This document shows positions 24,061 through 36,090 of a DNA stretch of 64,000 bases, one piece after another (the first letter of the stretch is position 1; every line of letters begins with the position of its first letter). Origin of the DNA: Acanthaster planci (lineage: Eukaryota > Echinodermata > Asteroidea > Valvatida > Acanthasteridae); contig NW_019091441.1 of NCBI RefSeq assembly GCF_001949145.1, positions 694,057 through 758,056 on the forward strand, read 5' to 3'. Under the pieces are notes generated by a model, which was not told the origin of the DNA, did not search any database, and saw nothing but the letters and a program-made list of their open reading frames with translations. Both the position numbers and the translations under genes were made by a program.

Positions 24061-25794
24061 AAGTAGCAGTAATAATGAATTTATGATGGTAGTAGACCTT
24101 GTCGTTTGTAACAGAATTGAAAAGAACATCAACGAGAGTTATATAATTTAACATTTTAATGTTCACTCCTCGTGATTGTTATTTTTTTGTTCACCCCCCC
24201 CAAAAAAAACTGATGCGGAGTAATACCACAAGGAGGGAATGTACTTGTATAGTAAAACTCTGCAAATCGTAGTACACCAATATTGTGATATTTCACACAT
24301 GGGCGAGAATTTTAGATATGATTTTTTGCTGCTAAACATCGGGAAATATCGTAAGCGAGCTCATCATTTCACCCACCGTGCAACTACGTGATTTTCCCGA
24401 GAGGCATTCGCCTCCCCTGTGCGTGTGATTTTTAATGGTTTCTGTCGACTAAACACGAAAAAGCCAAACAGATTGAAAATCTTCGCATCCGTGAATCTTA
24501 ATATGATTACACAAGTCCGTACATTACACTGACGACTGTTGAAATGAACTTAAAGACTAGACTGCCTATGAACAAAATCCCGTGATTAGAACGCCAACAG
24601 CTTGTGTGCACGAGAGCGATGTTGAACGTGGTTAAAAAAACGCGAGTATTTTTATACCACAATATTTTTATACCGTAATTTTCCTAGCAAAGACTATGAA
24701 ACGCAAGCGTTATAATAGTCGCATTGAACATTCCTGATCAACAAGGCTCTTTAGGAATTTCAACCGATGAGGGGGTGCTACTGTTCAAGGCCGATAGCTC
24801 ACATATGTTCACCCCTTCCTCTTACCATGTGCGCATGCACTAAAATTCGGCAAATTCGAGGTCACTTTCTGTAGCTTGTTAAAATGGCGACGCCCAGCAG
24901 CAAATGACTACATCAAAATCTATCTGCGGAGATCTTCCGCACTGTGTAAACGTTTGCTGAATTTATACCAGAGAAATATAATCAGCTGCAGATTTCATTT
25001 GTCATGTGTTCTCCTTTGATAATCAAAAGTTACATTAGGGAGAAAATGGGGTGAAAGATGTATGTGTACGTTACATTTCTGAACGCAAAAAAAGTATTTT
25101 AAACTTGAAAATCTGAATTGTTCTCCAGTTGGTCCACACATGCTGCATATCCCGATAACTGAAAGAGTGTTTGAAAAAGGTTACCATGTTATGTTTAAGC
25201 TATAGCGAATAGTCCTTTGTTAGTTTGATCAATTTCAATTTGGGCTCTCTGTCGACCGGTCGGCCATGGTTTATGTGTGCACATGTGCAAGTTCATGTAC
25301 ATGTACTGTACATTTTCAATGTACATGTACATGATCATATGAAAAATTTGAAATAGCTCGACACTCGATGTCGCTTTTCAACATCTTGTGCGTTTGTCAC
25401 AGATTGTCATAATTTTAGGCAGTCATTTGTTTCATTGGCTCCCTAGTTTTCCTTGGACCTGGGAACAGTGCTTACTGTGCCTATTGGATAATCTGGCCCT
25501 GCAAACGATACTTTCATTGGCGGCAAATATTAGAACTGACCTATCCTAAACATCGCCAGCACCTACGCCGATTAGCTGCAATAAACAAACATCTCGACAG
25601 CTGAAGACCAATCACTCAGCTCATGAGGCACGTGATCTGCAGACACGTCCAACCAGCGTATTCGATGCAAGTAGAAGGGAATGGACTTGCAGAGATAAAG
25701 GCTGAGAACAGTAGGCAAGCGACAACATTTACTAATATATTGATCACTAAGCAGACGAAGGAAGGAAGCTGAGACAAAACAAAACACCTAGGCC
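24061..25794. other. Intergenic region upstream of the GPCR
   Basis: No coding exon seen. A TACATGTA-rich palindrome lies at about 25290-25335 (CATGTACATGTAC paired with its complement). An AT-rich TATA-like stretch (CTAATATATT) lies about 55-65 bp before the receptor start codon and could position its transcription start. Confidence 0.45.
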
Positions 25795-26841
25795 ATGGCA
25801 GATGTTCTTCTGATTCTTCGGGTATTTCGGACCGTCATCGGTGTAGTTGGCGTGCTGGGCAACTGCCTGGTCATTGTGGTCATATATAAGGTCCACTTCA
25901 TGCACACGATGACCAATGCCTTTATCTGCCACCAGGCAGTCATCGATCTCTTAGGTTCGCTGCTGTTGGTGCTTCAAAATAACATTCCCGTGCCAGACCC
26001 GGTGCCGGCAACGACAGCCGGAGAGGTTTTATGTCGGATGTGGATCGGGGATGCCTTACTGTGGGTGATGTTCGTCACCTCCACATTCAGCCTTCTGGCC
26101 CTGACGCTGGAGCGGTACTTCGCTATCGTGTACCCCTTCCGATTCCAGGCCTTGTTCTCTAAGAAATCCACTGTTGTGATGATGATCGTTGTATGGTTGA
26201 TGGGCCTATTGCTCAAGTCCTACTCCTTCCTTATTTACAGCGTGATTGACGGCAGGTGCAAGTTTCTGCAGCTGGAAGCGTCCAAGGTGATGGGGCCACT
26301 GCTCATCTGCCTGCAGTATTTCGTCCCCGCGATCATCATGTTGTTCTGCTACACGCACATCACCATCACCCTGAAGCGGAGCGCCAAACAAATCGCGCCG
26401 CTTACCACCACCAGCTACCAACACGGCGTGGAGGGCAGCCACATCCAAGCGGTGACTGCTATGGGGCAGGAGCGACAGCAACCACGGCTGGTCAACGAAC
26501 AACAGGAGTCACTCCTTCGGGCCCGACGCAATACCTTCAAGACTCTGTTTATCGTCTTCGTGACCTTCCTGATCTGTTGGTCACCCAGCCAGTTCACATT
26601 CTTCATGTTCAACGTGGGCTGGATCAAGATTGATTTCGACGGGCCACTCATGGTCACCAGTACCATTTTGGTGGCCTCTAATTGCTGTATCAATCCGATC
26701 ATCTATTCCTTCAAGTACAGGCAGTTTCGACGGGCATTTCGCATGGTGGTGGGCCGTCCTGACAGGCGTGAAGATGGTATACCGTCTGCAGTTACTGCGT
26801 CCACAGCCCAAACAATGGTCACTACTCAAAAGCCGTTGTAA
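25795..26841 (+). CDS. Class A (rhodopsin-family) G protein-coupled receptor, intronless
   Basis: A 348-residue protein with seven hydrophobic segments in the plasma-membrane GPCR arrangement. Visible signatures: GN at 22-23 in TM1, D51 in TM2, C80 before TM3 with partner C155 in ECL2, ERY at 106-108 (DRY variant) after TM3, W134 in TM4, P178 and Y186 in TM5, CWSP at 261-264 in TM6, and NPIIY at 300-304 in TM7. The third intracellular loop is long and Gln-rich; the tail is short and Ser/Thr-rich. The start ATG has a good context (GGCCATGG) and leaves only about 8 residues before TM1 with no N-glycosylation site, which is unusually short for a peptide receptor. By sequence I can only say an amine/peptide-type class A receptor; the ligand is unknown. 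Many echinoderm and amphioxus receptors of this kind form lineage-specific intronless expansions. Minus-strand ORFs across it are shadows. Confidence 0.93.
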   Translation: MADVLLILRVFRTVIGVVGVLGNCLVIVVIYKVHFMHTMTNAFICHQAVIDLLGSLLLVLQNNIPVPDPVPATTAGEVLCRMWIGDALLWVMFVTSTFSLLALTLERYFAIVYPFRFQALFSKKSTVVMMIVVWLMGLLLKSYSFLIYSVIDGRCKFLQLEASKVMGPLLICLQYFVPAIIMLFCYTHITITLKRSAKQIAPLTTTSYQHGVEGSHIQAVTAMGQERQQPRLVNEQQESLLRARRNTFKTLFIVFVTFLICWSPSQFTFFMFNVGWIKIDFDGPLMVTSTILVASNCCINPIIYSFKYRQFRRAFRMVVGRPDRREDGIPSAVTASTAQTMVTTQKPL

Positions 26842-29800
26842 ATGTATTACCGTTGGGTTGTGATATATTACTAGAAGAGAAATGCCGCGGCGTTTAAAAT
26901 AGGATGCGAACTGGGTGACTCCTTAAATAGGAAAGTCATGTGGCATTCATTTAGACTGAAGAAGGTGGGTGAAAGTGCCAGAACTGTTTGTAAAATCTTG
27001 AATTTTTTTTGCACTTCAGTAGGAAAAGAAATTTACGTACTTCGCACCACCATGTTCTTTACGGCAAAAGCGATGTAACACTTCAGTATATTTGTATATA
27101 TGTAAGGCCATTGTTTGTACAAATTGTTCTTAAGTTCGATCTTAACTTTTACGACTTTTACGATATCGATCAAGTGTAGAAAACAAGCCAAATTCAACGA
27201 TGCATCTTAATAACACAACATACATCTCGTGTCAAACTTAAGCGATCACACTAGGGCATGGTATGGGGCACGTTAAACCCCCATCACACCATAAAAACAC
27301 ATCACACTACGTCCTCTAAAAATTGGGAGAGCGTGGCCAATCGTGGCGAGATCTTGCACATCGTATTAAGAACTCAGTGGGAACTCATAGCAACGTGGTA
27401 TGGTCTTCATGGACTGCTAGGTCGTGTAGTAAATAGTGGGCATGCTCAACATTTACATAGCAGAATCGTAGCGGCTTCAAATCGCGGTGGCAGAGTTTTT
27501 AACCTAGTAAATACGGCATTCATATACCGCGTAGTTGGGGCGTATCAGCAGGATGTTTATAGAATTGGTGCAAGCGTAGCTCGACTAAGACGAATTTTTA
27601 TGCCGTTCCCACCACATTAATGGAGTTTTGTATCATTTAGGCCGAGAAAGAATAGATGGGGTGCACTGTTTCAGCCAATATGCTCGGAAACGTGACGGCA
27701 GCTAGCTACAAACGTACCGCACACGTTATACATGCAGCAACAACGTATAACCATCGTTCCGTGATCTCTTATATCACACTACAATTGAAGTTTTTTACAT
27801 GGTGGAACGAGCGGATTGCATCTTATCAGAGTCGGGACCCACGCTCAGTTTAATCGTGCCGAGAGCGTAATGCAAACTTCATGTATACATGTGCCAGTCT
27901 CGCAATAACAACTTAGTACGATCTTGAAAGAACAATTTTCACCCCGTTAGCCACATTTCAAGGAAAATTTACAACGACACTCCCTGGTCGTCGTCAGTGT
28001 TCGTGATGCATAACTCCCAGCAGTACCTCAGGTACCCCCGCTCTTGAAATTTTGAAATGCACAAAACGTGCCCCGTTCAAAAATCTACGCACCTATACCC
28101 CCAGATGCCCCCTCAGAAATTCACCCTGTAGTCTGGCTACTGCGAGCACGATAAGGTAACTGCCAAAACTTTCAAAATGTGGTCGATTCACAACCCCCAC
28201 ATGCCAATTTGGGGCCGTTTTCTAATACTCATTTTCGTTTCCGTCACAGGATTAATTTCGTCTCCAAAATCAAACCCGATTGTGGGCCTAAAGCGTTGAC
28301 TCTTTTGCTGTTTCATTGACACTATCATACTTACTATTGAGCTAACAACTTCAAAGTCAGAAGGTAAAAAAAAAGACAGAGCCTCCGATGGAGACGAAGT
28401 CGGGTATTAAAAAACGGCACAAGCACACTTAATTCCGGGTTATTAACTGCATGCATGGCGTGGATTTGCCTCGTTAGTACCCGACGCCCCAAAGGCGCCA
28501 ATGGGTACGGTTCCTTCTGAATGCATGCCAGACACAATTACTTTCCTCGTTCCCTCGATAGAATATTAAACAATTAGACGTGCCCAGAATACAAGTGATG
28601 GCCACTAAACTGCCAAAATGCCTTGCAGTTCTCCTCTGATCTGTGCAAGGGGTTTATCCATACGAGCGTCCTGTGTTGGATACGAGTATAGATGCTTAGG
28701 CCTATACTAGTTTACCTTTGTGTCGCCACCTGCGTGACCATGGCTCTGTGGACCAAAGCCTAGCTCATGTTGTCACGTTTGTGGCTCCGACGGGCCTCGG
28801 TCAACAAACTCTTACTGAAGCATGGCAAAGCACGGACACGTACGTGACAGTGTGGTTTTGAAGAATCTAGGTGATCCTTAACGGTTAGAAGGGCCAAAAC
28901 AGTTTTGAACATGCTCAAATCTATCTAGCGCAGCCAAAATTTTTTTTCAATAGGCCAAAGTGGGGCAATTCTGGTGCAATCGTAATTCAATCTGGCAATG
29001 CTGAGTACTGTAAGCGAGAGAGACATCGTTGAACGCCCGTCGTGCCAGCTTGCGTGCTTGGCTTTCTCTGGCGACTCAACGCAGAGAGTAGGCAGAGTGA
29101 ATCCAATTTCAGCTTTGCCAAATATCGCCGTCCTTGTTCGCGTCAGGGTTCCATATGATTGCGTATGTCCAACATTTATCGGTGATGCTCTTCGTCGTTG
29201 TGGAAACCAGGCTTAATATTGACGTACTATGAAAGTTGGGTCGATGAACATGGACACGACTCTAGGAAGCGTAAGACAGACTTGAAATGTAGTCCCTGTC
29301 AATTGCCTCCCACTACTCCAGCACAAATGACATCTGTCAAAGTTTGTAAGGCATCTTTCAAACACAAAGTGGGAATGGACCCAATTTTATGCGCACAGCT
29401 CAGTGGGCCGAACCTAACCCCATTAATAGTTGTCGCTGTCACCAGACATTTGATCCCTTCAAAGCTGTGTAACCACGCGCGTCTCGCAATCGGTTAATGA
29501 GACGTCACGATAATCATCTTTGACGGTTATTATGCAGGGATATTTTGGTCGTAAATTTTTACAATGGAAACATTCACCCTATACATGAACTGTCTTATGA
29601 TTAAACTGTTTTTCAAATGCTGCTTAGAATATACCCGTCGGTAGCCATTACCCATACAAGTGGACCTGCTGACATGTATATGTACACAGACACTATTTTC
29701 CATGTAACACCACCCACAATTTAATTAATGAAAGCACAGGTACTCACTATTGCCAGCTTTCGCTGGAGTGAACAGAAGTTTTCTTTTCAAATAATTGATG

Positions 29801-30765
29801 ATTTTCTTGAGTAATGCTGCGGCGTATACTAACGTGTCCTGCCTGCATTCTGAAATTCTGATGTGCGTTTTATATTATTTTTATATCCAGAAGGCTTGCC
29901 ATGTTTCAAAAACAAACCTATTCTAAGTTTATTGTTCCTTGGACATAAGCGTTCAAATAACGTACCTAATCAAGATCTAAGTAAATGAGCTTAATTGTAA
30001 CGCTAATAATATTTCAGATTTTGTTTGCAGTTTGTAACAAACATATATCATATCCACCGAGCTTTAACCTGACCCAAAATCGAGCCAAAACAAACTTCCT
30101 TTTCAAAGTAAACTTTTTTGTTTCACTATTTGTTTTATAAAATAGCAATTTCAAACTCTTTGAATATTCGGTTGAAAACGTTTTCTTTCTTGAGCGCATC
30201 ATGAATCACGGTTTGGAATCACAGTGTCATTTAAAAAACCTATTCCAACGAAGTGCACTGTATCTGAACTGTTCTTCGAACGTAGACCCAAATCAGGAAA
30301 CAATTTCAATTTTCCATATCACGTTTGACGAATTGACTTGTTTTCTACCAGCAACAAAAAGCTTATTTTCTGTTTCATTATCATTTATGTAGGTATAAAA
30401 CGGCATAAGAATAAAACTGGGAGATGTTGCTCACATGTACTTGGAGATTCTTAGTTTCTTTTTATTATAAGATAGCATCCAAGCACAACAAAAACTATTG
30501 TCAGAAGACTGAAAAACAGGTTGTCCAAGAATCCATCATGTTCTTGATGGTAAATTCTAGATCACCATTATAAACACTCCCTGTGTCTATACTTTGATTG
30601 TGACACAAGTTATTAACTTCGGTTACTATTTTTCAAGTCCGGACATCAAGTCTTGTGTGAATGACACATTGGAACAACTAGGAATAAGAACCCGAGTCTA
30701 TAAAACACTGCACAACGTAGAAAGTGTGGATACTGTATCCGAGTACAGTGTTGGTGGTATACCGA
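26842..30765. other. Intergenic region with one unexplained open segment
   Basis: No recognisable gene. At 27258-27620 there is a 120-codon plus frame followed by a second open frame (27656-27853) in compositionally even, CpG-containing sequence unlike the AT-rich surroundings. The predicted proteins match nothing I know. The rest looks like ordinary intergenic DNA. Confidence 0.4.
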
Positions 30766-30769
30766 ATTG

Positions 30770-31310
30770 GAGTAACCTGGGATAAAATCACAATGAAGTA
30801 ACCTTGGATTATATTATCCAAGTCTATATTATACACCACATTGAGGCAATGTGGGATAATATTATCCAAGTCTATACTGTACACCACAATGAAGCAAACC
30901 TGGGATGACATTATCCAAGTCTATACTTTACACCACAGTGAAGCAACATGGGATGATATTATCCAAGTCTATATTATATATTAACGTCTATACTAACGTG
31001 GGATAATATTATTCAAGTCTATACTGTACACCACAATGAAGCAAACCTGGGATGACATTATCCAAGTTTATACTATATACTAACGTCTATACTAACGTGG
31101 GATAGGCCTAATTTTATTCAAGTCTATGCTGTACACCGTAATGAAGCAACATGGGATATCATTCTTCAAGTCTATACTGTACACCACAATGAAGCAAACC
31201 TGGGATGACATTATCCAAGTCTATACTTTACACCACAATGAAGCAACGTGGGATAATATTATCCAAGTCTATACGATACACCACAATGGATTATCCACGT
31301 CTACATGTGT
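30770..31310. repeat. Minisatellite, 48-49 bp unit, about 11 copies
   Basis: Tandem copies built on GGGATAATATTATCCAAGTC followed by TATACTGTACACCACAATG and AAGCAA. Units vary between 48 and 49 bp, and two carry a variant TATACTAACGTCTATAC insert. The apparent ORFs (for example 31126-31359 plus) are repeat translations. Confidence 0.9.
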
Positions 31311-34300
31311 ACTGGTAAAAGCAATTATACAATTTGGTTTTCCTTGGACAATATCTTGATAAGAACATTTGTGATTCGTATGGTATACCAAATTACAAAT
31401 AAAAATAGTGTTCGATACCTCAGGGCTAAGTTTTGCAGATGAAGTTATAGAATACATTTGTTATTTGTATTGCTTTAAAATGACACATCCAACTATACCG
31501 ACATATAACTATTTGAAATTAAAAATTCTGCGTCATAATTGTTTTTATTCTGAATTTCCAAGGAGCAAAAAAAATTTAAACCATTGTTTCTGGTTCACAC
31601 CGAGGGTGAGCAATCAAACAGTCTGATTGACTTTAGAGTATTAAATACTGAAGTCAGCAGTGTTCACTAAATAAGACAATCGTTATCACCAGGTGCAGAA
31701 CTCCGACTTTAATTCACAAATTCAGAAAGTAAGATGGTCTGATTGATGAATGGCCACAGTTCTCAGTACTTTATTCATATCTGACCAGGGCTGTGCATGT
31801 TTAATTTTAAAGGTTAACGAAATATTTTGATATTCAATTTACTGCGGTATTCATTGATTACATCAGTGGTTACATCAATGCACACTGGAGCGTTACAGAC
31901 ATTCTATGTGACTGCCATCTTGCCAGCTGAACAGGTTGATCAATTGAGTAATTATTACATTTATTTTAATATCAAACATGCTGGAAGTCTTTAAAATGAT
32001 TGAATTTTGCAAGTCTTTCAGATGACTGACTTTACAACTGTAGACTTTTGAGACATTCTTAAATTGGAAAACGACTTTTTCCCCTCAATATTCAACGAGT
32101 CAGTTTTAGTCTGCAATGGAAAATAAAATAGTAATAACGTGTACATGGCAAAGGTGACAGACTCCCCCTCATAATGTTGTTATTGTTTCTTTCCCAGCAT
32201 TTTCCTCATTTTACTCAATGTGTTAGTTTAGATTACTAAACACATACCTCATACATATTCACGTGCAAGGTTGTCCAGCCAAAAAAAAAAAATACATGGA
32301 AACTGCTTTGAGCATGAGCAGTGCACCACTGGCAATGACAATATGGATCCTGACCCATATTTGACAACCGCCAAGCAGGTTTTGAAAACCACCATACCAA
32401 AATCAAGGATTATGTGGAGTGTTATGGTGCTCTAACTCAAGATTTCAGAGCTAATGTAGATTGTGGTTTTGGGCCCAGCCGGTCGTTGTATTTTTGAGCA
32501 AGATACTGTCACAAATTGCTTTTCTCCATCCAGTGGTACATGGGTACCAGTGAAGGCAGTGACAAATTTGTTTTATTAGCCCATGCGTTCTTAACTGGCT
32601 GCCGGGGCTATACACTCTCCAGGAAGCTGAGAAAGTTTCAGGAATGATTGATGGGCTTGGATACTATGATAATATAGAATCTCAAGCACTAAGCTCACAT
32701 TAAAAATACTACGACTGTTTCAGTTATTTTCCACATCAAATAACAGTGACTGACAATCACACGAGTAGTGACATAAATCATGTAACGTGCCTTTCAGCAA
32801 AAAGTCTTATTTATTGAGTCTGAAACGTTTTGGGGAATGCAATCGAAAAGGATCCCTTTAATAGATAATAAATGAGTAGGTTAGCCCTCGGTGATACTAG
32901 TCCTTTCTGACACAAGCGTGACAAGATGTATATACAAAAATCATGCAGCAACATCCCGACGCCGTGGAGCTCAAATCTCAAATCAGGAATTTACAGCGCG
33001 CTTCGCCAGTTAGGCTTGATGGAAAGGCCAGACTTCCTGTACATAATTGGCTTATACTCGTCCAATTGAATCGATATCCTTTTTTGAGAGTATACCGTGT
33101 TCACACTCTACTTACAGTTATTCTTTAAGGGGAAAAACTTGGTGATAGCGTATACTGATGTAACTTATTCATTTAATTTGTCGAAAAATACGTCTGCTTA
33201 AATACAAACTGCGTTTGGTCAGTATTGTAGGCCTAATTGTATTGTATGTAAAAGAGCACCGGTACTGTATTTATCAAGAATGTCTATTTATTGTATAAAG
33301 GTAAAATGGAATACTATATGGTAGATATTTCCAAGCTTTACTTTGTGGAAAGTAATCCTGCATATTTCTTATCATTTCCCGAGGTCGGGAGGGAGGGTGA
33401 AGTGTGGTACATATACGGTGTGTGTATCTTTATTGAAGGCTAAAAATAAAACATGACTACACTAAACATGGTACAGCTAAATAACAAAAAGTGGTAAAAA
33501 TTGGATCCTTTTGGAATTGGTTAACCCTCTCCAATTCCTCGGTGTCGCGCGCCTTTTTTCACCTTTGCAAGGGAGAATTTCAAACACATTATTATTTTTT
33601 GGTACTGTTTGTTTGTTTGTTTTTGAAAGGATGTTAACATAGAGTCTCCACTTTTCATTGTTGCCACCACTCAGTAATTCAAATTAAGCAGGTGTTTTCG
33701 AATCTCAATATGTCTGATTTACCAACGTGCAAGTGATCGGTGGTGATCAGTGGGGGCCTAAGTTTATTCCTCTGGTCATCATGTTATCGGCTCCGTTGAT
33801 TGTTGGCAGCTCTCAACCGACAAACACTGAATGACATTAATATCAATAAACGTCATGTCACTCTAATATTTTGAAGCATACACATTTTGTTTGTATCTCT
33901 TCGTTTTTGTCGACTCCCCTATCTTAGCCTCTTTGTGGAGGCAAATGAATGAGGAAAGGAAAATCAACAAATCCAATTTTGACTTGCAACTGCGGAATTT
34001 CATTATCAAAATTAATTTTGGGTCTGCTCGCTCTTGAAGTATCCAACTGCAGCACTTGCTTATTTACACTGGTTTCCTTCAATGGTGCTATAGAGAGTCC
34101 GTGGAAATGCACCAAGTTCATTAAACGAGGAATCCTTGGGGACGAAATAAATTTTTTTATTTGGGGGAAAAGAAAATTTGTTTTTTAACGTGAGACTTTT
34201 CTGAAGGATGATATGATGCTACACGCTTCTGGAGGAAAGTAAAATGACGTAAAACACAAATGCCCCCATTCCCCAGTGCTTCATGTTTCCCCCTTCTTTC

Positions 34301-35070
34301 TCTGTTTTCAAATATCCCGTTGTCACTCGCGTAAAATGTACCTCACAACTGTTTGCTGTCGCCCTATTATCTTTTCCCCTATGAATCAAGAAGGGTTTTA
34401 AGGTCTTTGATACTTTGAGATGTTCAGCGCGGAATTAAACCCGCGTAGAAACAATTTGAATTTTGTGGGGATTTAAGTGGAATCTGAAACAGCAAGTGCA
34501 CAAACCCTACGATAACAAGAGTACTGACAGCTCTCAAGGCTGATCATTGATAGAGACTAATACTCATGTCACAGTTTGAAGGCAAAGCACTACCCTCGGT
34601 GGCTGACGTCAGTAGCTTAGCCAACACCGACGAGATAATGTTTTGTTATGTGCTACACAAGGGATGAAGAGATCATCAAAGGTTTTACAATACCCTCCCC
34701 CTAAAAACCTCATCGCAACCGGGGAATTTCACCCAAAATTAGACGAGAGCCATGTGAAATTTTAACTCGCGCGAAGTAAGTGCACTGCAAACTTAAAGGG
34801 ATACTGCAATGCAATGTTCGAATGCAATCCTTCAAAATGCAACTCTATGGATCAGTTTACCCCATTTTAAATTCTAAAACTATACTGGTGTCTTATGATA
34901 ATGAGATCTCTGTATTCACGAGCAAACGACATACGGGACCGGGAAGATAACCTCAATTACTGCTGGATATGTTTCATATTTTGCTGGCCAGAATTTTCTT
35001 TTCTATGCTGATTCATTGTTGTGGAACATAGTAATAAACCAGAAATGTTTTCAACCAGTAAACCCTGGGT
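31311..35070. other. Non-coding stretch, no gene recognised
   Basis: AT-rich sequence with scattered TACATGTA motifs. No exon with family similarity or convincing splice sites was found in either strand. Confidence 0.45.
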
Positions 35071-35692
35071 TCGCAAGAAAAAGTTGAGGAAGTCAAATGG
35101 AGGGAGAAAGAGGAAAGCGACGACGTCACAGTGTGACGTCACAAACAAGAATAGACAATGTCTGTGGAAACAATGAAGGAGTCCGACAAGTTTAATTTTG
35201 AAACGATTCTCGCGATCCATTTGGTTTGGCGGGGATGTTTGAAAAGTACGGTAAGTATTGTAACTTTTATAATGTTGTGTTGAAAATGGTTATTTTATAG
35301 ATGCGTTCCTCGTTTTCATTGACTTGGTGCAATATTTTTGAAATAAACGATCACTTGTATTTTCTTATTTTGTGTTGTGATTTTGTGTTGAAAATAGCAA
35401 TCGTAGTTGCTGGCGTTGCTTTTTTTCTATTTGTCAAGTAATCCGGGTTGCTTAATTAATTTCATTAATTTCACTGATTTTTATTCAGTGTGTGCGTCAT
35501 TTTTCCCAATTGAGAAGCTGCTTGTCTTTCTTTATTTCAACTATATGTGGATGGTTATGTTTATTCATTAGGAATTTTTTTCATGTTTGTTTGCTTGTTG
35601 GTTGGTTGATCGGTTGGTTGTGTATGTCAAACACAGAATCTCCTCTCGTTGTTTTGTAACTTTTGTAACGTTGTGTCGAAAATGGTTATTTT
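35071..35692 (+). repeat. Left terminal inverted repeat of the relic element
   Basis: Pairs with 44150-44786. It contains a palindromic CRE-like stretch (GACGTCACAGTGTGACGTCA) about 50 bp upstream of the exon at 35173-35250, so each arm may carry a promoter. The inner half is duplicated in tandem further inside. Confidence 0.88.
35173..35250 (+). pseudogene. First exon of the element's gene, inside the left TIR
   Basis: A 26-codon open exon beginning ATG (MKESDKFNFETIL...) and ending at a strong GTAAGT donor in phase 0. The next exon at 36091 opens in phase 0 after a good acceptor. The same 26-codon open exon exists in the right TIR. I do not recognise this N-terminus. Confidence 0.5.
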
Positions 35693-36000
35693 ATAGATGT
35701 AACCATTCATTGTTTTCATTCACTCGGTGCAATATTTTTGAAATATGCCTACTTGCATTTTCTTTGACGTTGTGTTGGAAGTAGCAATCATAGTTACCGG
35801 CGTTGCTTTTTGCTGTTAGTCAAATAATCCTGGTTTAACATGAATTTCTTTATTCACTGATTTGTATTCAGCCAATGCATCATTTTTCGAACTAAGAAGC
35901 TGCTTGCTTTTCTTGATTTCAACGATGCGGATGATTATGTTTATTCGGTACGAATTTCTATGTTTGTCTGTTAGTTGAATGGTTGGTCGGTTGATTGATT
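35255..36000. repeat. Tandem duplication of ~370-390 bp within and beside the left TIR
   Basis: Unit 1 (about 35255-35640) and unit 2 (about 35650-36000) share TTGTAAC-TTTTATAACGTTG-like starts, the GGTTATTTTATAGATG string, AGCTGCTTG and a GTTGGTTG-rich end. The second copy is more diverged. Only the first is represented in the right arm. Confidence 0.75.
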
Positions 36001-36090
36001 TGAGTTTTTAGGGGGTACATTTGTTTGCTTGTTTTTTTTTTTATGTAGTTTCTGAATTGTAAATACCTTCTAATGTCTTTGCAACTGTAG

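Noticed and set aside
25974-26829. Several minus-strand ORFs opposite the GPCR
   Set aside because: Antisense shadows of a GC-richer coding sequence.
30770-31310. CRISPR array
   Set aside because: Units are directly tandem with no unique spacers, and the DNA is animal.
31126-31359. 77-codon ORF as a repeat-containing protein
   Set aside because: Entirely minisatellite; units of 48 and 49 bp break a common frame.
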